From CAYOBW01 sp964402115 (GTDB lineage Bacteria; Verrucomicrobiota; Kiritimatiellia; UBA8416; CAYOBW01): a DNA stretch of 5,717 nt. This document shows, piece by piece, positions 1 through 5,717 of the stretch. The translations under genes and the position numbers were made by a program. Under the pieces are notes generated by a model, which was given only the letters and a program-made list of their open reading frames with translations, did no database searches and was not told the origin of the DNA. Positions within the stretch are counted from its first letter, which is position 1; every line of letters starts with the position of its first letter. The stretch lies in the NCBI GenBank assembly GCA_964402115.1, contig CAYOBW010000390.1, forward strand, positions 1-5,717, read 5' to 3'.

Positions 1-262
1 TGTAGCGCGAAGGCGTGCAAACGGTGGCCGGGCTGTGGGCATCGGTGAACCGCATGCCCTCGCGCGCGAGCCGATCGAGGTTGGGCGTGGGGACCTTGGC
101 GCGGTCGTTGTAGCAGCTCACGTCGCCGTAGCCGAGGTCATCGGCGAGGAAGATCAGGATGTTCGGCGTGTAGCCCGGCTTGGGCGCGGTGGCGGCATGG
201 AGCACGGCCGGCGAAGCGAGCAAGAGCACAGCAAGGGTGATGGTTTCCCGCGGTGTATTCAT
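1..262 (-). CDS. Exported type I sulfatase, N-terminal 87 residues (gene runs off the window)
   Basis: This is the start of a formylglycine-dependent sulfatase, which hydrolyses sulfate esters, here probably on a polysaccharide. Translation from the ATG at 262-260 gives a signal peptide (about residues 1-23, hydrophobic LAVLLLASPAVLHA ending in an AXA-like site). Next comes the family's first strand, PNILIFLADDLGYGDVS, with the calcium-binding pair D41-D42. The signature C82-T-P-S-R86 follows; C82 (codon 19-17) is the cysteine that maturation enzymes oxidise to formylglycine. Sulfatases of this type are usually 450-600 residues, so most of the protein, including the remaining metal ligands and substrate-specificity regions, lies beyond position 1. 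The start overlaps the stop of the upstream hydrolase as ATGA, and no clear Shine-Dalgarno sequence precedes it, which suggests translational coupling. The substrate cannot be told from this fragment. Family assignment is very secure. Confidence 0.93.
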   Translation of the reverse strand, partial: MNTPRETITLAVLLLASPAVLHAATAPKPGYTPNILIFLADDLGYGDVSCYNDRAKVPTPNLDRLAREGMRFTDAHSPATVCTPSRY

Positions 263-1545
263 TTTGCAGGGGTTGTCGACACTCCGTTCATAAGCGGCGT
301 TTTCTCGGAAGGTTGGGTTTCTCCATGAAACATGCGGGTGATCTCCCGTGCCAGCCGCAGGTACCAGTCGCTAGGCAGGTCCAGGCCATCGGCGTCGAGT
401 GTCAACCAGTAGCCCTGTTCCGGTGCATCGCTGCGCTTGGCGGCGAGCTTAAACACGGCCGTTCCCTCATTCACCTCGTCGAACATGGCGACCTTCAGCA
501 TCCGGGCGCCCGCCTGGCGCGCGTTCCAGGCCTGGGTCCACAGGAATTGGCCGCCGTTGCGGGGAATCTGATTCGGCTTGGCGTCCGGCTTGAGATTGGC
601 CCACGAAAAGCCGGGAAAAACAACCGGCATGTAGAGCTGTCCGTTCTCCTTGGTTCTGTCGAGGTCTGGCTTGATGATATCCTCCCGCCATTGATCGGCG
701 CCGGCGGAGTCGGCATAGCGGCCGACACTCCAAGGCTGGATGACGTCCATGCGGGCGTAGACCTCCCGCCAGCCGGGCTCCTTCATGGAATCCTTGCTCA
801 ACGTGCGCCAGCGAGCCGGGACGCCGCCCATGTAGGTCACCCGATGCTCCGGCGGGGCATCGGCTTGGAACCACTTGATGATGCGCAGGGCCGTCTCGGG
901 GTCGCGGGGCACGTTCCGGGCTGACGAGAAGCCGATTCCCCAAACCGAGAGCACCGGTTTGCCGCGCTGATGCAGGTAGCAGGGATGTGAGGTGACTTTC
1001 AATTCGGCTACGAGGTACTTCCAGTCGTCGCGCATGGCTTCGAAAATGTCCGCCTGGCGGGCACCGGTGACGTCGTACTCGATGGCGATGGCACGGCCAT
1101 GACGCCGCGCTGCCTGGAGGATGTTCTTGAGCACCACATCCCCGCCGGAGCGGCGGGCGGGGATGTCGACGACGAACCTCTGGACGAGCACCCCGTCGAG
1201 GCCGTAGTCTTTCATCCACAGAAAGTGACGGTCCACCACGTTCGCGTTCATCGCGGAGTAGAGAAAGGCCTGACGACCGTGGATCGTGAATCCCGGGACC
1301 GGGCAGAGGTCGGACGGTTTGAACTCGGTCAAGTCGGGATACATGTCCACGGTGAGCGTTTCAGCCGATGGCGCGTCGCGGGCCCAACTGCGCCAGCCGC
1401 GGTTGGGCCCGCCATCGCCGGGGCAGTTGAACCATCCCTGGTAGCCCAGCAGGACCTTGCCTTCGAGGGTCGTGAAATCCACAGCCTGCGCCTGCGCCGT
1501 AGCCGCGACCGTGAGCATGCAGCAGAAGAGGCTGGCTGATTTCAT
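259..1545 (-). CDS. Exported glycoside hydrolase, GH71/GH99-like
   Basis: A 428-residue exported protein resembling the bacterial proteins annotated as glycoside hydrolase family 71/99-like (some are labelled xylosidase). A signal peptide covers about residues 1-19 or 1-21 (ATAQA-QAVDF). The mature protein opens with KVLLGYQGWFNCPGDG (30-45), then LTVDMYPDLTEF (64-75) and HFLWMKDYGLDGVLVQRFV (107-125), all typical of this group of TIM-barrel enzymes. Near the C-terminus MFDEVNEGTAVFK (354-366) places E357 and E360 in an E-x-x-E arrangement like the catalytic pair of GH99 endo-alpha-mannanases. Equivalence to that pair is my inference. GH71 acts on alpha-1,3-glucan and GH99 on alpha-mannosides, so the true substrate is open. 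Its ATG overlaps the stop of a possible small ORF by one base (TAATG), and its stop overlaps the sulfatase start by four (ATGA). It therefore sits inside a tight operon with the sulfatase. Confidence 0.88.
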   Translation of the reverse strand: MKSASLFCCMLTVAATAQAQAVDFTTLEGKVLLGYQGWFNCPGDGGPNRGWRSWARDAPSAETLTVDMYPDLTEFKPSDLCPVPGFTIHGRQAFLYSAMNANVVDRHFLWMKDYGLDGVLVQRFVVDIPARRSGGDVVLKNILQAARRHGRAIAIEYDVTGARQADIFEAMRDDWKYLVAELKVTSHPCYLHQRGKPVLSVWGIGFSSARNVPRDPETALRIIKWFQADAPPEHRVTYMGGVPARWRTLSKDSMKEPGWREVYARMDVIQPWSVGRYADSAGADQWREDIIKPDLDRTKENGQLYMPVVFPGFSWANLKPDAKPNQIPRNGGQFLWTQAWNARQAGARMLKVAMFDEVNEGTAVFKLAAKRSDAPEQGYWLTLDADGLDLPSDWYLRLAREITRMFHGETQPSEKTPLMNGVSTTPAK

Positions 1546-1721
1546 TAGGAATCGGATCCTATCCTGACATGGAGGTGATAGGGGCTACCCGGCGGGAACT
1601 GCTCGCCGGTGACCGGATCCCGGCCATCGGCAAGTGACGGGAGAATTTCGCGGGTGCGGTCGCTTTCCATGCCACCGGTATGCCACACACGTCGTAAGAA
1701 CTCAAGGGCAACCCAATCCAC
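1545..1721 (-). CDS. Possible small protein with DPVTGE motif, or gene remnant
   Basis: A short reading frame of about 58 codons starting at a GTG (1721-1719), preceded by AGGGA at a rather short spacing. A later ATG at 1670-1668 would give 41 residues. The frame stays open upstream to 1982, but that extension is proline- and arginine-rich and runs into the lipoprotein gene, so I do not trust it. The predicted protein has a hydrophobic start (VDWVALEFLRRVW), then REILPSLADGRDPVTGEQFPPGSPYH and a short tail. The core resembles, from memory only, small uncharacterised bacterial segments of the form ILxxLAxGxDPxTGExLPxxSPY, which usually continue with VIRALF-like residues; those are absent here. 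Its TAA shares one base with the ATG of the hydrolase (TAATG), an arrangement favouring a translated, coupled ORF. It may equally be a truncated remnant or chance. Function unknown. Confidence 0.4.
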   Translation of the reverse strand: MDWVALEFLRRVWHTGGMESDRTREILPSLADGRDPVTGEQFPPGSPYHLHVRIGSDS

Positions 1722-1923
1722 GGCTTCCCTGGAGCAGATGACGGCGGGAAACTGGAGGGTCCAGCGCGACGAGGCCCTGCAGGCGCCGCGCGAGTTGGCG
1801 ACGGTGGGGTGAGGCGAAGCCGGGGGCGAGGGATGCGCCAGTTTCGGAGGGGAGGCCGGCGGGAGGCGAGGGGAACCGTTAGAACGCCCCCGGTTCTGCT
1901 TCTGTAAACTGGTAGCTGAGTAG
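1546..1923. other. Spacer between lipoprotein hydrolase and GH71/99-like gene
   Basis: About 380 bases separate two secure genes. The half nearest the downstream hydrolase holds the possible small ORF described separately. The remainder (about 1722-1923) is GC-rich and its open frames look like compositional noise. One short inverted repeat is visible, GAACCG at 1873-1878 against CGGTTC at 1891-1896 with a 12-base spacer. In the minus-strand RNA it is followed by a C-rich run rather than a U tract, so it is not a convincing intrinsic terminator. I see no clear promoter here, so read-through from the lipoprotein gene into the hydrolase and sulfatase is possible. Confidence 0.5.
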
Positions 1924-3909
1924 TTACGGGAAACTGACGTGATAGGATTCCCCGGCCGGGCCGGACGCCTTGAGCAGCACATGGCCGCCCGCGCTCACCG
2001 TGACCTTCTGCTGATCCCCGTCGCGTTCGACCACCAGGTCCCAGGGGCGGCCGAAGGCGCGCACGTCGCGCAGGGCCATTCGCGGCCAGGCCTTGGGGAG
2101 CCACGGCGTGCAGGCAAATGAGTCGAGGCCGGTGGGCACAATGCCGAACAGGCCCTCCGTGAACACGCGCGGAAAGAGCGAGCCCGGGCACAGCATGTCG
2201 ATCGCATCCTCATCCGGATACGGCCCCCTCGCGCCGAAGATTTGCGCCTGAACCACGCGCCGCGTGAGATCGAGCGCCTCCTCGGTGCGGCCAGCCTTGA
2301 ACAGGACCCGCAAGGCATAGTACGTCTCGCGCCCCCACTCGGTCGGCCGGGTGGACTCCGCCAGAATATCGGCGCCCGCCAGCCGGTGGGGCCAGAGTTT
2401 GTCTGACAGCAGCGCGGCCACAGTGGCCTCCTGCCGTTCGGTAATGCCCATGGCCAGGGGGAGCAGGATCCACCCGCGCAACGTGGTGTTGTCCTGATAA
2501 TACCGATAGGTTTTGAAGCCCTCCACTTCCGCGCCGAAATACGCTTCCAGGCTCTTGCGCAGCGTCTCGGCGCGCCGGTCGAATTCCGGCGCGGCCGGCT
2601 TGCCCAACGACTGCGCCAGCCGGGCCGCCAGCCGGTAGCCGCCGTAGGCGAGCGACGACGTGCTCAGATTGGCCGTGCCGGTTGGATAACGGCCTTCCAT
2701 CTCGTCGGTTTCAGAGGCGACGACGCCGTCGGCTGTGGTGTGACTGAGCACCGAGGCGGCGGCAAACTCGATAAGCGGCCACAGGTCTTCCGCCGCGGCC
2801 CGGTCGCCCTGGAAGAGCAGGAATTTCGCCAGGCCGTAGAGCACCATCGCATCGTCGCCGCGTTCGCGCTGCGTCAATTTCAGGCCTGGCCCCTCGAACG
2901 ATCCGGGAAACGGCACAATGCCGTTCTGTCGGCAGTAGTCCTGCCAGACGCGATACATGCCCATGCTCGCGCGGTTCAATTCTGGGTCGCCGAAGAAGGG
3001 AAACAGCGGGCTCGAATACTCCACCGGATCGTTCGCCCAGATACCAGGCGAATACCTGAGACTGCCGTTGTGAACGATCACACCCTTGATCGTCTCGATC
3101 GGACACTCCAGCACGTGCAGCTTCTGCAGGGCGAAGGCCTGGTCGAGCAGCGGTTCGGGCGTCTCCAACCGGCCCGGCCCTCGCCAAGCCGCCTCGGTAA
3201 GCACGTGCCGCTCGGCATGCTCGGCCGCCACAGCCATAGCGGAGTTCGCGTCCGGCCCGTCCTTTAGCCGGGCCTGAACGCAGGTCGCCAGCGACACGGT
3301 GCCGCCGGGCTTCAACACGGTTGACGCCGGCCCCTGACCGGTCCAAACGAGCAGGGTGTTCTCCGTGGCCGCTGTCACCTTCGCGGGCGCTTTGAAGTCC
3401 ACGGTCAGGGGTTTGTCGGTGGCATTGCGCAGTTGCCATTCCTCAACGACCACCGGGTTTCGCCGCGAGGGATAGACCGTGCGGCTGGCAACGATGCCCT
3501 CGCTGGCGGGGTAGACCATCGTCAACATGCCGTCGAAGGACACCGTTGACGACACGTCGCACCGCAGGGGGTGCCCGTTCACCTGCAGCGCCGGATTGGA
3601 GTCGGCCGTTACATCGGCCATGACCCAGCCCTTCTTGGTGAGATCCGGATCGACGTGGAAGAAGCGCGCCTTGTAGGAAAGGCCCGCCGCCCGGTCCACC
3701 CGAGCTTGCATCACAACCTTGCGGCCCTGCATGCACAGCACCACGGGTTCCCCGTCGCGAACGGCGTGGACAATACCGCCTCCCGCAGCGTTCAGCGTCC
3801 AGAAGTTCGTCGTTGCCGGCTCGGCGGCGCAGGCTGAAAGCAGCGTGGCTGCCATGAACATCCAACATGCCATGATCGACTTGCGCTTGCTAGGGGGGCT
3901 TGTTTTCAT
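1924..3909 (-). CDS. Lipoprotein, six-hairpin (alpha/alpha-barrel) glycosidase-like
   Basis: A 661-residue predicted lipoprotein. A basic n-region (KRK, 8-10), a hydrophobic stretch and the lipobox L24-S-A-C27 mark export and lipidation; A28 at +2 fits outer-membrane sorting. Residues about 35-210 look like a beta-sandwich domain (VVVEEWQLRNATDKPLTVDF). A helix-rich region from about 250 to 600 resembles six-hairpin glycosidases: IWANDPVEYSSPLFPFFGDPE (290-310), RGDDAMVLYGLAKFLLFQGD (350-369), AAEDLWPLIEFA (372-383), GVVASETDEMEGRYPTGTANLSTSSLAYGG (395-424) and GLFGIVPTGLDSFACTPWLP (586-605). A C-terminal beta region follows (about 612-661). Acidic residues such as D294, E297, E400, D402, E403 and D568 are candidates for catalysis, but I cannot assign the general acid and base. 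I recognise the overall family type but not a CAZy family or substrate. A second in-frame ATG at residue 13 is possible; I kept the first because it supplies the basic n-region. Confidence 0.82.
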   Translation of the reverse strand: MKTSPPSKRKSIMACWMFMAATLLSACAAEPATTNFWTLNAAGGGIVHAVRDGEPVVLCMQGRKVVMQARVDRAAGLSYKARFFHVDPDLTKKGWVMADVTADSNPALQVNGHPLRCDVSSTVSFDGMLTMVYPASEGIVASRTVYPSRRNPVVVEEWQLRNATDKPLTVDFKAPAKVTAATENTLLVWTGQGPASTVLKPGGTVSLATCVQARLKDGPDANSAMAVAAEHAERHVLTEAAWRGPGRLETPEPLLDQAFALQKLHVLECPIETIKGVIVHNGSLRYSPGIWANDPVEYSSPLFPFFGDPELNRASMGMYRVWQDYCRQNGIVPFPGSFEGPGLKLTQRERGDDAMVLYGLAKFLLFQGDRAAAEDLWPLIEFAAASVLSHTTADGVVASETDEMEGRYPTGTANLSTSSLAYGGYRLAARLAQSLGKPAAPEFDRRAETLRKSLEAYFGAEVEGFKTYRYYQDNTTLRGWILLPLAMGITERQEATVAALLSDKLWPHRLAGADILAESTRPTEWGRETYYALRVLFKAGRTEEALDLTRRVVQAQIFGARGPYPDEDAIDMLCPGSLFPRVFTEGLFGIVPTGLDSFACTPWLPKAWPRMALRDVRAFGRPWDLVVERDGDQQKVTVSAGGHVLLKASGPAGESYHVSFP

Positions 3910-3926
3910 TTTGATAACCGTAGTTT

Positions 3927-3985
3927 GAATCTCCCCGCCCGCCGGTAGCCAGCGCAGAACCGGCTACTGGCTGGCGGGGAGATTC
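3927..3985. repeat. Long stem-loop (24-bp stem, 11-base loop) ahead of the lipoprotein gene
   Basis: The left arm 3927-3950 and right arm 3962-3985 are reverse complements over 24 positions. The outer 13 pairs are perfect (GAATCTCCCCGCC with GGCGGGGAGATTC). The inner 11 contain one mismatch (C3940/T3972) and one G-T pair (G3944/T3968). The loop is 11 bases (3951-3961). The stem ends 17 bases before the ATG of the lipoprotein gene. In the minus-strand RNA no U run follows (the sequence continues CAAACTACGG), so it is not a classic intrinsic terminator for the upstream gene. It could be a structured 5' leader controlling translation or stability, an imperfect factor-dependent terminator, or a copy of a dispersed palindromic repeat. 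The structure is certain; the role is not. Confidence 0.85.
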
Positions 3986-3999
3986 TCTTCATGTTGCGT

Positions 4000-4005
4000 G
4001 TTATA
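4000..4005 (-). promoter_or_regulatory. Weak candidate -10 element for the lipoprotein gene
   Basis: The minus strand reads TATAAC here, within an AT-richer patch (about 3986-4015) of otherwise GC-rich DNA. If used, transcription would begin a few bases before the long hairpin, placing that hairpin at the very 5' end of the message. No good -35 hexamer sits 16-18 bases upstream; the nearest TTGACA-like sequence (TTTTCA) is about 23 bases away, too far. A tentative call. Confidence 0.2.
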
Positions 4006-4175
4006 GACGTAGATTGGGGCGCTGGGGGTGAAAAGGCAAGCAGAACCCCCCGACCGCAGAACGGCCGTGTGGGGGCGCAGCACCGCCGTGCCCCACGGAC
4101 GAGGTCTTTCAGTGCTGCCCCGCTCCCGGGAGACGAGCAACCAGAAACGGCGCATCGCGGCCATCAGGCATGGAG

Positions 4176-5447
4176 TCACGGCTTGTCGATGACGATGGCC
4201 GGCCTCGACAGAACGTCATGGGAGAGTTGCCCGTAGTGGTCGGAACGCCAGAAGTCCTTAAGATCGTCGGCGGTGATGAGCTGGAGGCCGGGGGTGGCGA
4301 CAGCGGGGTTGCACAGGATGTAGAGGTTCTCCGCCGCCATGTAGCCCGTGACGCTGAGCGTGTGGCCGGCCTCCCCGCCGGGGTATTGCGGGCCGATGTA
4401 CTTGAAATCAACGACCACGGGTCGCCCGGCATCGAGTTCGCTCTTCAGAAAGGCGGTGGCGTTGTCGAAACCCTCAGCGTCCGGCGTGAACGTGACGAGC
4501 TTCCACTTGAGCCCGATCTGCTTCGAGGCGTTCAAGAGGTCGCCCCAGTCCGTGCCAGTGCCGAGCGGCGATGGACAAAGACGTTTGAAATCCCATCCGC
4601 CAAGCTTCCGGCCCTGAAAGCGGGCAAAGGCGGCGCAGGCGGTGGCGCCGCAGTTGTTGTACCCCTGGTGGATGTGCGGCAGTGGCACGCAGGCGAACTT
4701 GCCGGGCTCGCCCTTGCGCTGCCGGTAGGCGATGAGCTTCAGCAGATCCGCGCCCTGCTGGGCGGCGGCGCTGTCGGACGGTTGGGCAGGGTGTCCGGTG
4801 GGGCCGGTAGGCCGGAGCTTCGCGACTTTGGCCCAGTTTGCCCTCGCGGCGTCCAGTTCACCCGCTTGAAACAGCATTTCGCCCAGCAGCACGAGGCCCG
4901 AGGGATCGTCCAGCTTCGCTGCCCGCTCGGCGAGGCGGCGCGCCTCCGCCGCATCGGGCGCGACGCCTTCGCCGGAGAGAAACGCCATCGCCGCCGAGGA
5001 GGCCGCGCGCCCGTGGCCCTGCGTCGCCGCCTGCTTCCACCAGCCGAGGGCCTTCGGGATGTCCTGCTCCGTGCCCTGCGCGCCGAAGTAGCACTGGCCA
5101 AGGTTGAAAGCTGCCTGCGCCGATTTGTCCGCCGCCGCCTTGAAATAGCCGAAGGCAATCTCCGGCCGGCGCTCGACAATGGCGCCTCGCAGGTAGGCAT
5201 GGCCCACGAAATCCATCGCCGCCGCGTCCCCCCTGTCCGCTGCCCGGTGCGCCCACTGCATGGCCAGCGCGCCGTCCGCGGCGCCCTCCTTCCCGTCGCG
5301 GTAGCGAATGGCGAGCGCCACCTGCGCCCCGGCATCTCCGCTCTCGGCGCGGCGGACCAGATCTCCTGGGTCAGAGCCTGCTTCGGAGGACAACACGGAT
5401 ACCGTCATCAGCGTGGCGGCGGCGAACGCGGAGTGCATGGATTTCAT
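4176..5447 (-). CDS. Exported Sel1-repeat protein with C-terminal C39-like cysteine peptidase domain
   Basis: A 423-residue two-part protein. A probable signal peptide covers about residues 1-23 (hydrophobic AFAAATLMTVSVLSSEA). Residues about 30-180 contain four Sel1-like repeats of roughly 36 residues (start near 36, 72, 109 and 145, with patterns such as AAFNLGQCYFGAQG and ALGWWKQAATQG). A further TPR-like helix pair follows (about 183-211). After a proline- and glycine-rich linker (212-224), the C-terminal half has the layout of C39-like papain-fold peptidases: Q261 and C266 in HQGYNNCGATACAAF, H362 in GEAGHTLSVTGY, and N380 in LYILCNPA where many relatives carry Asp. Oxyanion Gln, Cys and His are thus all present. 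Sel1 repeats usually mediate protein contacts, so the peptidase may act on a bound partner outside the cytoplasm. Classic bacteriocin-exporter C39 domains are fused to ABC transporters; this one is not. The start lacks a clear Shine-Dalgarno sequence, but it gives the signal peptide. Confidence 0.87.
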   Translation of the reverse strand: MKSMHSAFAAATLMTVSVLSSEAGSDPGDLVRRAESGDAGAQVALAIRYRDGKEGAADGALAMQWAHRAADRGDAAAMDFVGHAYLRGAIVERRPEIAFGYFKAAADKSAQAAFNLGQCYFGAQGTEQDIPKALGWWKQAATQGHGRAASSAAMAFLSGEGVAPDAAEARRLAERAAKLDDPSGLVLLGEMLFQAGELDAARANWAKVAKLRPTGPTGHPAQPSDSAAAQQGADLLKLIAYRQRKGEPGKFACVPLPHIHQGYNNCGATACAAFARFQGRKLGGWDFKRLCPSPLGTGTDWGDLLNASKQIGLKWKLVTFTPDAEGFDNATAFLKSELDAGRPVVVDFKYIGPQYPGGEAGHTLSVTGYMAAENLYILCNPAVATPGLQLITADDLKDFWRSDHYGQLSHDVLSRPAIVIDKP

Positions 5448-5717
5448 AAGCGGGAAATTGTTTGCACATCGGCGTCATCCGCGCAAGTCCTACTTGGGCT
5501 TATGCGTCACTGCGAAAACGCTCTCAGCGACTGAGGTCGCAACCCCGCGCCCGAACGTTTCCGGCTGCCGCCCTTGCCGGCAGTCTGCCGGTGGGGTGGG
5601 CCCCGGTGCGGCAGCCGGGAGACCGAGCTTGCGCCGGAAACCGGGGCCGGGGCTCCGCCGAGGCGACCAGCGGCCAGCTCAGCAAAAAACACGGGGGAAT
5701 CCCGAAACTGTGCTTGC
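5448..5717. other. GC-rich region upstream of the Sel1/C39 gene, no supported gene
   Basis: The final 270 bases hold no gene I can support. Several frames stay open because of high GC content, including a 61-codon minus-strand frame (5692-5507), but the peptides are Arg, Pro and Gly rich without recognisable motifs. A minus-strand frame entering at the window edge could be the tail of another gene, which cannot be judged from this length. The part nearest the Sel1/C39 start (about 5448-5520) is less GC-rich and is where its promoter would be expected, but no clear -35/-10 pair stands out. Inverted repeats in 5557-5641 are listed separately. Confidence 0.5.
5557..5641. repeat. Nested GC-rich inverted repeats upstream of the Sel1/C39 gene
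   Basis: Three perfect inverted repeats are visible. CCGGCTGCCGC at 5561-5571 pairs with GCGGCAGCCGG at 5608-5618. CCGGCAG at 5577-5583 pairs with CTGCCGG at 5585-5591 inside it. GTTTCCGGC at 5557-5565 can instead pair with GCCGGAAAC at 5633-5641. The first and third share bases 5561-5565, so they are mutually exclusive. No U tract follows on either strand. Possibilities are a structured leader, a terminator remnant of an upstream gene, or simply GC-rich sequence; 9-11 bp perfect arms are suggestive but not decisive. Confidence 0.5.

Larger units (their letters stand above)
3910..4175. other. Intergenic region between Sel1/C39 gene and lipoprotein gene
   Basis: A 266-base gap with no convincing gene. 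Its main content is the strong hairpin at 3927-3985, listed separately. Two weaker inverted repeats lie nearer the stop of the Sel1/C39 gene. One pairs GGGGGT at 4024-4029 with ACCCCC at 4045-4050; the other pairs GTGGGG at 4069-4074 with CCCCAC at 4091-4096. Neither is followed by a U tract in the minus-strand RNA, so intrinsic termination is unproven. Short ORFs on both strands here show no domain-like sequence. Confidence 0.6.

Noticed and set aside
253..924. A 223-codon plus-strand open frame
   Set aside because: It is antisense to the GH71/99-like gene, shows no recognisable protein features, and overlaps well-supported coding sequence.
1873..1896. A 6-bp inverted repeat after the lipoprotein gene as a terminator
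   Set aside because: The stem is short, the loop is 12 bases, and the minus-strand RNA continues with C-rich sequence instead of a U run.
1722..1982. N-terminal extension of the small DPVTGE frame to an ATG at 1982
   Set aside because: The added residues are low-complexity Pro/Ser/Arg and would require a start inside the lipoprotein gene; the conserved-looking part begins only near 1721.
1559..2191. A 210-codon minus-strand frame spanning the end of the lipoprotein gene and the spacer
   Set aside because: It overlaps the secure lipoprotein gene in another frame and its translation is Arg/Pro-rich without motifs. It is best explained by GC content.
4170..5534. A 454-codon plus-strand open frame, longer than the gene opposite it
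   Set aside because: It is antisense to the Sel1/C39 gene. Its translation has no domain or signal peptide and is rich in Arg, Gly and Ala, as expected from a high-GC shadow frame, while the minus-strand product has clear repeats and catalytic motifs.
5507..5692. A 61-codon minus-strand frame near the window end
   Set aside because: It is Arg/Gly/Pro-rich and lacks motifs; other frames in the same stretch are equally open, and it covers the inverted repeats.

Overview
The window is GC-rich and every gene I can support lies on the minus strand, so it is described from the high-coordinate end downward. Secreted glycoside hydrolases, a formylglycine sulfatase and an outer-membrane-type lipoprotein occur together in high-GC DNA. 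This suggests a polysaccharide-degrading Gram-negative bacterium, most likely of the Planctomycetota/Verrucomicrobiota group. That assignment is inferred from gene content; no marker gene is present.

Layout in transcription order. (1) 5717-5448: GC-rich sequence with nested inverted repeats and no convincing gene. (2) 5447-4176: an exported protein with Sel1-like repeats fused to a C39-like papain-fold cysteine peptidase domain. (3) 4175-3910: an intergenic region holding a strong 24-bp hairpin just ahead of the next start codon. (4) 3909-1924: a 661-residue lipoprotein resembling six-hairpin (alpha/alpha-barrel) glycosidases. (5) 1923-1546: a spacer whose last part may encode a small protein of about 58 residues with a DPVTGE motif; its stop codon overlaps the next start. 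(6) 1545-259: an exported GH71/99-like glycoside hydrolase with a conserved E-x-x-E pair. (7) 262-1: the first 87 codons of an exported type I sulfatase with the C-T-P-S-R formylglycine signature; the rest is outside the window.

The last genes are tightly packed: the small ORF and the hydrolase overlap by 1 base, and the hydrolase and sulfatase by 4 bases. This supports co-transcription and translational coupling. With the lipoprotein hydrolase upstream in the same orientation, the simplest reading is part of a locus that attacks a sulfated polysaccharide in the periplasm or at the cell surface. The Sel1/C39 protein is separated by a larger gap with a hairpin and may be an independent unit. 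No tRNA, rRNA, CRISPR array, insertion sequence or integrase was seen.
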